From Eutreptiella sp. 'Long Island Sound 2002' (lineage: Eukaryota > Euglenozoa > Euglenophyceae > Eutreptiales > Eutreptiaceae), in NCBI GenBank assembly GCA_964036045.1, contig OZ038399.1:28047216-28111215 (forward strand): a DNA stretch of 64,000 nt. The letters run 5' to 3'. The translations under genes were made by a program, and so were the position numbers. Below the pieces are notes generated by a model. That model worked only from the letters and a program-made list of their open reading frames with translations, did not search any database and had not been told where the DNA came from. This document shows, in pieces, positions 1-9,600 of the stretch (its first letter is position 1; the number at the start of each line of letters is the position of its first letter).

Positions 1-540
1 TTGAGACATTTGAATGTGAGGTGATTTAGCGCGCCAGACGCACACCAGGCGCACGGTGAGCACCCTTTGAGGTCTCAACACCCCCAACCAGCACTATCCC
101 AAGCGCAACCCAAGACTTCCCCGCCCCGGGGGCCCAATACGGCAGCATGTGCAATCATGCGAGTCCTGTGCACTTTGGCAACCGTGATGCAGCGGGCTTT
201 ATGTAGCCCTTTTAGTTCACTCTGCTTTCGGGACATCCATACCTACTCTATTGTCCACCGCTGGGAGGGGGGGGGGGGGGTAAGAATCTATCGTCCACCT
301 CCGGGAGGGAGGGGCTGGGCTTGTTTAACGTATTGAGGGCCCTGGCTCCTGCTTTTTTTGGCGAGCTCTTGGGACACGGGAACGTTGAATTGTTCAATAA
401 ACAATTGGAATCCCTGCACGCTCGTTGTTGCAGAAGTGTTAACCTGCCTTAAGAGAGAACGAATGTCTTGAAACTAAACACATACACGAAATTAGGCACA
501 CCCAAATGAACATCATGTCTCTGCAGCCTACAACAAGATA

Positions 541-616
541 GGTCCCCCATAGGTTGCATAGGTCTCCCATAGGTCCTATAAGTCCCCCATAGGTCCTATA
601 GGCCACCCATAGGTGT
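541..616. repeat. 20-bp tandem repeat, four units
   Basis: Four consecutive 20-bp units begin at 541, 561, 581 and 601. Each contains CCCATAGGT followed by a variable half such as CCTATA. The last unit is incomplete. It is a small minisatellite with no sign of coding function. Confidence 0.8.
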
Positions 617-1200
617 GGGTTATGGAGCCTCTTTGATGCCTAGATCTGACATGGCTTGCGAATGATTTCCATGATTCAGTGCGTATCTTATTGCAGAACA
701 GACAACTTTACATTTTGGGACACGTCCATTGCCCCCCTTTGGGGACCACGGGACACGCTCCCTCTTATGTGTGGAACGCTGGTGATGCAACAAACACAGC
801 CACCACGCAAGATGATGGCGGGCTCGTGTTCAACACGACGGCCAGCTCACGGACATGTCATCTCACGTTCTTGACCACAAACAATGCGGTCAGAAAAACA
901 AACGTCATACGGGGTGGCTGCGCTGGACAGTGCAAGCTTCAGCCCTCCGTTGTGTGCCCCCCAGTGACCCCCCCCCCCCCCCAACTCACATCCAGAACTC
1001 AGTGGCATCCAGTGCATGGCGCGGTGGGGGCCAGCTCCGCCGTGTTGTGTCTAGCTTGGCAGACGCTCGTGCCAAGTCTTCAGAGGTAAGCCTGTAGACA
1101 CTTGAGTCTCACTGAATAATCGGGCGGCAATGTTGTGATAGGGCAATAGGGCAACAGTACTACAGGACCAGGCACCAACGGTCCCCAAGAAAAAGTTGCT

Positions 1201-1229
1201 GTGCTGCGGCATGCTGCGGCATGCTTCAA
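1201..1229. repeat. 29-bp dispersed repeat, copy 1 of 3
   Basis: The segment contains two GCTGCGGCAT blocks in tandem followed by GCTTCAA. The same 29 bases recur at 2087-2115 and 2143-2171. It includes the self-complementary hexamer GCATGC twice. Confidence 0.75.
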
Positions 1230-1320
1230 CAGGGCTGTCCTTAACGGGAAAAAAAAAACTGTTCAGGAACATGTTTTTTTTAAAAACGACAGCGTGTAGC
1301 TCATATGTTCAACCATGGTT

Positions 1321-1545
1321 GGTGGCGATTAGCGGTTGGCTGCTGGTGGAGATTGCCGGTTGGCGGTTGGCGGTTGGTGATTGGCGGCGGTTGGCGGCAG
1401 TTGGCAGTTGGTGATGGGTGGTTGGTGGCGGTTGGCAGCGGTTGACGGTTGGCGGTTGGTCGCTGTTGGCGGTTGGCGGCGGTTGGCGGTTGGTGGTGGT
1501 TGGCGGTTGGTGGCAGTTGGCGGTCAGCGGTTGGTGGTCCCTTGG
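1321..1545. repeat. GGTTGGC-type degenerate minisatellite
   Basis: About 220 bp are made of variants of GGCGGTTGGC and GGTTGGTGG. A related motif recurs near 27190-27240. The open frames across it encode only Trp/Gly/Val-rich low complexity and are not believed. Confidence 0.75.
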
Positions 1546-2086
1546 AGCGGTCCTTAAGGGCGGTCCTTCACAAAAAAAAAATCTGGTCCCTTAAGGACCG
1601 CCCTGTGCTTCAAGCCGCAGGTGGGGGTTAACCCAATTTTCTCAAAGCTGCAGAGGTGGCAAACCAAACACAAAGGAATGCATGTACTGACACCCTGCAA
1701 AGATGAACACAACAGAATCATTTCACGGGCGGTCGTGGTGATACTCCTCCTCCTCACATTCCCGCTTTTTGTCCAATTTTTCCACATACACAATTGCCAA
1801 ATGGCGCACCGTCTCAGGACTCATATTGAGACAATCGTGTGCTAAGGACGTGTCCCAACAAACTGAAGGCCCTCTCAACGTGGCATAGGAACCATCTGGT
1901 TGTTTCTTGTTTTAACCCAAAACAAGGTCCTTCAAGATGGCATTCAAGACGGACCCCAATGGCAATAAAAAGATACTACAGGCAAACTGACTTACATACT
2001 GAAAGACAAAGCACATCATGCAGATGCATATCACACACCGTACCATGCAACATTTTCTGCAAAGGAAGCAAGGAACAAACTTCAGT

Positions 2087-2171
2087 GTGCTGCGGCATGC
2101 TGCGGCATGCTTCAATACCCCCACCAACAGGCCCCAAAACGGGTGCTGCGGCATGCTGCGGCATGCTTCAA
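2087..2171. repeat. 29-bp dispersed repeat, copies 2 and 3
   Basis: Two copies of the repeat first seen at 1201-1229 lie at 2087-2115 and 2143-2171, separated by 27 bp of unrelated sequence. The near-identity of all three copies suggests recent spread or gene conversion. Confidence 0.75.
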
Positions 2172-3311
2172 CCGTTGGTGACCTTTGTATTCATCCCCCC
2201 CCCCTGCGGATTTGTCATGGCCAACCTTTTGCTGTTGACTAAGTTGCAATGGAATGTGCTCCCTTAAAGATGCAGAAATGATAGCAGAGTTTCTGGGGGT
2301 GTTTGGAAGAAGCGGAAACATCCAGATGTTGAATGCCGAACCCCTGCCTCTGCTTGAAGCAAGCCGCGCACTGAAGTTTTGCAAACAAGGGGGTCTTTGG
2401 GTCCCAGCTCAACTCAACTCAACTCAAACGCGGGGGACTCAACCTGAACTTCTGCCATGGGGGACTTTGGGCTCTGGGCTATTCCTCCCTGTCCGAACAG
2501 GTCTTCTGGACCAACCGATCGGCCTCTTTCGGGGAGACGGGTGTGAGGCGCCCCTCACTCCTCCGGTGCCCCGTCGGGGCGCCGGCCTGGGTAAATGACG
2601 CCATAAGTGCTGGACGTGCGTGCTAGGGCCAGGGCCAGTCGGCCCGCCTCAAGATGAAGTGCGCATCTTCCTCTGGGCGTGCGACTTGTTGTCCAAAGCG
2701 GTTGGGGGCGGTTACTGTCGGTTACAAATGCCGTTGAAGCCGGCACTTGGCGTCAGGGAGACAGTGGCTGGGCATAGGCTGGGCGCCCTGGAGAGCGGGG
2801 GGGGGGGGGGTACCCTTCCAATGCATCCCTGTTCACACCCAAGGGCATGCCGAAGAGGACTGACGTCAGGCGACCCGGTCAAGAGCACCTGAGGCCCGGC
2901 CTGGGCGCGCAGGGACTGTGTGTCGCTCTCTGTCCGGTGACGTGGAAAGGCGTGTACCATGGCCTGGGGGGGGGGGGGGTCCATTGGCTGCGGGGAGGCG
3001 GGCCCATACGGGGATGGGGGGGGGCCTCTAATGGAATAGGGGGACCTGACAGTCGTGGACAGGGGGGCTGGGCAGAAACACACAGTTAAGGTTTTTTGAG
3101 TGGGGGGGGGGGGGGCACAGCTACAAAATAAGGGGAACCAAGTCTCCGGAGGAACAGTCGGTGGTTGAATGATCGACCGGCTGTTTTTTTACTCGACCTT
3201 GGTTCAAATCCTTCTGAGCACATACTTTTGACCCCCCTCCCTCCCCCCCCCCCCACTGCTGCCATTCATTCACAAACACCGGGGGCTTGGGGACACTCTG
3301 TTTTGCCACAG

Positions 3312-3534
3312 AGCGCGCGCTTGCAAAGTGGTGCCGTCCCGTCAAACGGACGCTGTGGAACAAGCCACCGGTAGTTCCAAGGCGTCCTCAGTCGAAGCCT
3401 CCCCTGCCCACGCGCCCCCGACGATGGATATTCCCGCTTCTCATTTCGTTCAGTACGCTACATATCTGCACCACAAACGGCAGAACCGGGCCGCCCATGC
3501 TCTGCTTTCGCAAAGACTTGATGCCTTAGTCTAG
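3312..3534 (+). CDS. Candidate terminal exon of an unknown protein
   Basis: A pyrimidine-containing acceptor, TGTTTTGCCACAG, ends at 3311. After it a frame stays open to a TAG at 3532-3534. The last ~36 residues (from MDIPASHF to the final RLDALV) look like a charged amphipathic helix, whereas the preceding ~35 are Ser/Ala/Pro rich. No family is recognised and no upstream exon was identified. The call rests on the splice-site match plus protein-like composition, so it may be spurious. Confidence 0.3.
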
Positions 3535-4123
3535 TAAAGGGGACCCCCTTCCCGGGCGAACGCTGCACATTGGCAAGGCACAATGGTCCGGGTGCTTCGA
3601 TGGTGCGGTTGGTCCTCGACAGCCGCGGTGTCCGATAGGATGACGAGTTCCCGAATGGCCAGGGTATTGAGCTCACGCCCAGGGATGCATTGGAAGGGAG
3701 GGGACCTCAGAGGCGGCCCCAGCAGCGGTTAGACAGGCGGTTGTGCGGGGGTTACTTCGCGCTCAACGGAGCTGAAGAAAGCATTGCGCGTACCAGGGCA
3801 CCTTGCGAGTATCCCCCCTTCGCTGTGGATACCATTGAAAAAAAGGCGTCGACGGTACGGAGGTGACGGAAGTCACGCAGCTCCTCGGGCAGCTTCTGAG
3901 GCCGTGCCCGGTGAAGTGCAATGGACCTGGGAAAGGCGGACTTCCCCTGGCGGTGTGTGTCTCGCGCCCGCGCGGGGCTCAGTACGCCCCCCCAATCCTC
4001 CTGCCTCACCCCTGACCCCACATAGAAAATGGCAGGAAACAAGCGCCTGCCCACGACCTTACACACGCGGGGGGCAGGGGCGGATATAGTGGGGGGGGTC
4101 CCCCCCCTCTCCCCCCCCCCGAT

Positions 4124-4435
4124 GACGATTACGATTACGATTTACCCGTTTGACTGCAGTTTTGCCAGCAGTTTTACAAGAGGACTGATGGCCCAAAAAA
4201 GCGCCAGAGCAGGTGCTGCCATGGATTTGAACCCAGGTCAATCATTCTATAACCCTGTGCATATACCACTGTACTACGAAGCCAATCTGCCGGCCCTGAA
4301 CACAAGACAATACATTGCACAGGGGTTGGTGAATCCCATGAAGGCAATCATTTCTCGACACATTTTGCCAAAATGGCTTGCAATTCCGAATCATCTGTGC
4401 CTGAACTGCCAGACGTAATCGTAATCGTAATCGTC
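4124..4435. mobile_element. Small TIR-flanked (MITE-like) element
   Basis: Perfect 19-bp terminal inverted repeats built from a CGATTA hexamer lie at 4124-4142 and 4417-4435. They enclose 274 bp with no credible ORF. The size and structure resemble a non-autonomous DNA element. Target-site duplications are not obvious because the left flank is a G/C homopolymer. The interior carries pol III-type box A and box B sequences on the minus strand. Confidence 0.55.
4195..4290 (-). ncRNA. tRNA-like / SINE-like pol III unit
   Basis: On the minus strand there is a box A-like TAGTACAGTGGTA (4264-4276), a canonical box B GGTTCAAATCC (4223-4233) at tRNA-like spacing, and a run of six T (4195-4200) just downstream that would serve as a pol III terminator. 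The anticodon and acceptor stems do not fold cleanly, so it is better read as tRNA-derived than as a working tRNA. It sits wholly inside the TIR element. Confidence 0.4.
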
Positions 4436-5719
4436 GTTCCGTCATCACTGCCTCCTGGCTCAACAGCCCCCCCACCCGCACCTTGGTAATGTCGTCACTA
4501 TTATATCCACCCCTGGCGGGCGGGACAACCCACAGTGTGTGTTCTCCCCCGGCCTCGTCACGCGCGTGTGAGGGGTTGGGCCCGGAATCCCAGTCGGTCG
4601 GTCCGCCTTTCAGGAAACGCCCGCCTCACATCCTCTTGCACGCGGGACCACAAAGCGCATGGTCACGCATGACCACGACGGTCCTGTCACGGCGTCCCAC
4701 CGCTCCTCCGCGGCTGCCTCGGTTTGTGGGTCAGTTCTACGGCACAAAAGTGTGCTTATGAAGGGGGTGAGCACGTGGATCACCTTCGGAGGTCAGAGGG
4801 ATGGGAGGAGAGGGGCACGGCGCTGGCACGCCGCCCCCCCCCCTCCGGGAGGAGCTGTTGCCCTTGCTCGCCCAGCACGGCCGGTGCCGGTGCCGGGGGT
4901 GGGCGGAGGCGTGGCTCCTGCTTTGGATTGTGCGTCCAATGGGGGATACGCCATAATCGCGAAATGGCACGGCCGATGTGCACACGCTGCACACAGCAAA
5001 GGAGATGGTGTGATTCGAGGTCCGGGCCAAAAGAGGGGGACCTTCTTTATAGCTGCGCCCCAAACCGCATGACTGTTCCGTACCCCTTGGCGTGCCGCCT
5101 CCGCTCGGGCCCAAAACAACGTTCGATCGCTCAAGCGTCGGCAGACCGAGGGTTAGCAGGTGGTGTCCCTGACCGTCCTCGAGCCCAATTGAATGGCGCT
5201 GAGAGCAGGTGGCAGCCAAAGCTGTGCACACTCGGGACGGGGCACAAGACGAAGGGTTAGAGACTGGTCTGGCTGGCAGAGGTAAAGTGGGGAGGGAGGT
5301 TGGCAGGGGGAGGAGGGGGGGGGGGATGGGGCAGGCCTGGACTTGTCCGAGTTTTGTGGAGGGAACCCTCAGTGCTGTGCTGACCAGGGCTTGTCGGCTG
5401 ACATTCTGGTGGCCTTGCGTGTGTGAAATATGTTGAGGGGTTCGAGCGGCGTGTTCTGATGAGGGTCCGTAGGCCTATAAACTTGCAAAAAACAGAGGGC
5501 GAGGTTCGTACGCCCGTGGGAACACATCTGCCATGCTTTTTTTTATGGGGGGGGGGGGCTGAAACGGTAGCAGTGGGGGCAGGCATTCACCCCGTGGCGT
5601 GGTACAGGGGCATACTCACTCACTCACTCACTCCCTTTGCATGACTCCAGACTTGCCGCCAGTGTCCGGTCTGGAAGCCGACACTCCCCCTCCATGTGAT
5701 GGACTGCTGAACAATACAT
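4436..5719. other. No gene recognised
   Basis: GC-rich sequence with overlapping open frames on both strands and no recognisable domain or convincing codon pattern. A G run lies near 5548-5560. Nothing supportable was found. Confidence 0.4.
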
Positions 5720-5721
5720 AG

Positions 5722-6132
5722 AGGGGGACAGGGTGTGTGGAGGGGGAAAAGGTGTGTGGAGGGGGACAGGATGTGTGGAGGGGGGCAAGGTGTGTGGAGG
5801 GGGACAGGGTGTGTGGAGGGGGACAGGATGTGTGGAGGGGGACAGGATGTGTGGAGGGGGACAGGGTGTGTAGAGGGGGACGGGTGTGTGGAGGGGGACA
5901 GGGAGTGTGGAGGGGGACAGGGTGTGTGGAGGGGGACAGGGTGTGTGGAGGGGGACAGGGTGTATGGAGGGGGACAGGATGTGTGGAGGGGGACAGGGAG
6001 TGTGGAGGGGGACAGGATGTGTGGAGGGGGACAGGGTGTATGGAGGGGGACAGGATGTGTGGAGGGGGACAGGGAGTGTGGAGGGGGACAGGGAGTGTGG
6101 AGGGGGACAGGGTGTGTGGAGGGGGACAGGGT
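5722..6132. repeat. 17-bp G-rich minisatellite
   Basis: About 24 head-to-tail units of a 17-bp motif, GTGTGGAGG followed by GGGACAGG, with a few A/G and T/A variants. It ends about 15 bp from the stop codon of the C2 gene, so on the sense strand it forms a C-rich 3' UTR or flank. The long Pro/His/Ser frames running through it are repeat artefacts. Confidence 0.9.
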
Positions 6133-6148
6133 GCATGAACCACGGCTC

Positions 6149-6685
6149 TTACTGCAGCTTGATGAACACGCAGGCCACGTCCTGGCCGTCGTGGCTGAGC
6201 GTCACGTTCATCTCCCGCTTCGCCTCCAGGTCCCGCACCACCACACTCCCCCGCCCCAGCACCGTGTCCGCGGCCCCCATCTCCTCCTTGAGCGTCAGCC
6301 ACAGCGTGTCGCCCGGGGCCACCTCCACCACGAAGTCCTCCTGCCAGACCGGCGTAGCGCTGTCCCGGATCACCCGCGTCCCGAACAGCGGGTCCTTTTG
6401 GTTGACCCCCAACGTCACGAAACCGTCGTAGCGCCGCTCGCTCCGGTCGGTCCCGAGGCTGTACGCCGACACGACCGTCACCCGGTGCCGCTCCGGGGCC
6501 ACGCTTCCGCTGCGTTGGGGGCTGTCGCCGCCGAAGGGGGAGGAGGCAACGGAGGCCGACCGGGCGGTGCTGCCGTGGCCGGCGGCGTCGGAGCCCGTCT
6601 CCAGCACCACTGTGCCCGCGGACTCCGCCTTGTTGAGCATCTGGCACACCACGTGCCTCTGCGTCATGAGCACCGACGCCGGGAC
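6149..6685 (-). CDS. C2 gene exon 4 (end of C2-C, C2-D, stop)
   Basis: 178 codons plus TAA at 6149-6151. The acceptor is GCGCGCAG, preceded 31-45 nt upstream by a run of about 15 C. It finishes C2-C, then a Gly/Ser linker, then C2-D ([11 protein letters not shown] to FIKLQ), including TPVWQEDF and TLWLTLKEE, which are typical core C2 strands. Loop acidic residues are sparse in C2-D. Confidence 0.85.
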   Translation of the reverse strand, partial: VPASVLMTQRHVVCQMLNKAESAGTVVLETGSDAAGHGSTARSASVASSPFGGDSPQRSGSVAPERHRVTVVSAYSLGTDRSERRYDGFVTLGVNQKDPLFGTRVIRDSATPVWQEDFVVEVAPGDTLWLTLKEEMGAADTVLGRGSVVVRDLEAKREMNVTLSHDGQDVACVFIKLQ

Positions 6686-9600
6686 CTGCGCGCGGCGATG
6701 CGGGGGACACGTTTGTGGGGGGGGGGGGGGGTCCTTCTGCCCGCGGCCCAGCCAATCCAGCCCCCGCACAACCGCACGCACGTTTCCTAGTCGGCGTCGA
6801 CCAGCGCGGCCGGCGCACTGAACTTGTGTTCAACAAACCCGTCCACTCCGAGAGGGGCACCCCGTTTGCACATGGACCCCCGACCGTGTGCGAGAGCTTT
6901 AGGGGGTCCTGGGGGGGGGGAGGGGGTTGGCACAAGGCCTTGGTGGTTGGCTCTGGTAGCCTGTGGCGGCGCCTATTGGCCTCTCTCCCTTGAACCTTCT
7001 GCTATGACAAGCAGGCCTCCGCACTACTGCGGGCATCCGCACTGCCGCGGGCATCCCCCTGCCTGGGGGGGGGGGGGGTCCAGAATGCAACCTCTGCCCA
7101 TGGCGTCCTCCCCTGACGGCCTCATCAGTGCCCGGTATGCGGTCATCACTAAGACCCCAGGCCGGGAGGTGCTCACCACAACCAGCAACGTGAATATCAC
7201 GCAAGGCCATGGGTGCTAGCTCACCAATGTGTGACTTGCCGGTAGTGCGTTGCAGTCATATCTTCTGCGCTCTGCGCCATTCGTCGCGAGCGCGTTGCAG
7301 AAATATCCTGCGGGGGGGGGGGGGGGTCCAGCCAGGGGGCCGGCCGAGGCGAAAACCCCAACACACGCACCGCAAAATGATCAACACGCCGATCATTTTG
7401 AGGTTTGTATGTTGCGGGACCATCAACATCCAACAATCAAGATCCCCGAAATCCCACACCCCGCCTCAAATCACAGATCTTCACAGACAGCCCCAAAAAA
7501 CGACCCGCCAAGATTCGTGGTTCCGACCGTTGCGGAAACAACACCGCCTGGTCATTGGAGGTCTGTATCTTGGGGTAACGGCAGCCGCAAATATGAACTT
7601 GCCGACGATCGGGTCTGAGAACTTTGGGGGTTTGGGGGGGCGGGGGGGGGGGGGTCGTGAAGCGGGTCGCCCCCTCCGGTGCACTCAGGATTTCAAGGGC
7701 CGCTTTCCTCGGCAGCACATCACGAGGGCAATGCCATGACCCAAAGTGCGCACACAAACTTTCGCACCGACTTTTTGGACTTGTCCAATTTCGAGCAGAT
7801 GGATGGGGTGCGGGACACGGGCGGATGGGGCAGGGGGGGACCTGGGCGGTGCCCAACACGTCGTCCCTCGAGAACACGTCGTCCTCCATCAGCGCGACGT
7901 GCAGGTGGTCGTCCGGGGCCATGCGGAGCGCGAAGGTCTCCCGCCACACGGGGCTGGGGCTGTTCCGCTGCTTCGACGTCGAGTGCTTCTGGTCGAAGCC
8001 GTTCACGGTGAGGGTCACGTACGGGTCGGCCCCGGCGCGCAGCCCCTCGGCCCGGACCACCGTGACCGAGAGCTCCTGCCCCCGGGCCTTGCCCTTCCCG
8101 GCGGCCGCGGCCCCCGGGACCGTGGAGGTGCTGCGGCGCGAGGTCGAGCGGGAGGTGGAGGAGGAGGAGGAGGACCGCGAGCTGCGGCGGTCCGTTGTGA
8201 AGGGCTCCGGGATCCGCGTGATCAGGAGCTGCCCCGCGGCGGAGCCCCGGGGCGACTTCAGCGACACCCACTTCCCGGTGTCGGTGCGGCGGATGTCCTT
8301 CAGCGTCACCAGGCCGCAGCACATGGCGTCGTCCTCGGAGAAGCGGTCCTTGTCCATGACCTGTGGTTTTGGGGCGGGCAGTGAATAGGGGGCACGGGCA
8401 TGGGCATCGCACACAACGTGACAAGTGCTGCGCAAAGCAGCACTTTCACACTGCCCATCGCTTATGGGTCAGGGACCGCTGCCAACATCAAGCCTATGTT
8501 GAACCAATGATTGTGCAGGTTTTGCAAGGATTTGCCAGACCTTCGGCCGATCTCAGCGGATGACACTCGCAATGGTACGTAGCATTGTTGGCATCTTGTC
8601 TGCAGTGTGGGAGGGGGGTATCGATCGACTGAATGTCCCCGCCATAGACAGTTTCAGCCATTAGTTCAAAGGTCCCCTCAATGTGCTCAGGTGTCCCCTT
8701 CTTGGTTGGGGTGCTCCACTGTCATATGTACATCCGGTGGACGCATATGTAGCTGGTCGGTATGTACAGTGGTTTACAATGTCTGCACCTGGAAAACCAA
8801 TGCTGATCGCGCCTCCTGGATCAACAAAGCATGCAGCACAGGAGCAGAGGCAGGGGTATCGGCATGGACACAATCGGCAAACAAAAACACCAACCGGTCC
8901 CATGCAGGCCACAGGGATCGAACCTTTCAACGGGGAAGCGATAGGAAGAGCAGGGGAGACTGCCTCTCATCAACATTGCTATCTCCAGTCTTGGCCCCTG
9001 CCCTGACCCCTGCCGCTGAACATCCCCATGCCCCTGTGTGTGTGAGTCCGGTGCAAGCCGCTCGCGGCACACACTCATACCCTGCGTACGCCCAACAGTT
9101 TGGGGTGGCATTGGCCACTGGCCACGGGCCCTTGCTAAGTGACAAGAATACCCGACCCCCGGTTGCGTGAGGCAGTGTGTCAGGCGCCCCTAAGAACTTG
9201 GGAATGCAAAGTCGGCGTTAGATTTCCCGTCCCTTGTGCCAATTGCAGTTCCCCGGAGGAATATTTTTCGAAGTGGTCCTATGGGTAGGTCAGCCAGGGA
9301 ATGTCAGTGAGCAATGATCTGGGGGGGCGGGGGGGGGGGGGGGGTTGGGATGACGCCTTTGGTGTGTTGTTCTCGTCTGCAGCGGGCGGCGCCTACTGGC
9401 CGATCGCCATTTGCTGCCCTTCCCTTGGACCCTTTGCCTCCATAGGCGGTGGTGCCCATCGGCCTCTCGCCACCCTGTGACCTTCCTCTTCCACCCTGTC
9501 CTGACCTTCCCTCTCTACGTCCCTTTCTGGCAGGGTGGGGGGGGCGGTCACACGGATGAACCCCCTGCCCTTTACACCCTTCTTCCCCGATTCTCCCCTG

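Larger units (their letters stand above)
1..3311. other. No gene recognised; repeats and low complexity
   Basis: No reading frame here shows a recognisable domain or sustained protein-like composition. The stretch holds several small repeats (listed separately), a short CTCAA pentamer run near 2408-2427, and homopolymer runs of G (about 268-281, 2800-2811, 2966-2978, 3103-3115) and C (about 969-982). Gene ends or small exons could be hidden here. Confidence 0.5.

Noticed and set aside
5628-6935. 435-codon minus-strand open frame across the minisatellite
   Set aside because: It is mostly the 17-bp repeat plus an out-of-frame reading of the last C2 exon; the C2 frame is clearly the coding one.
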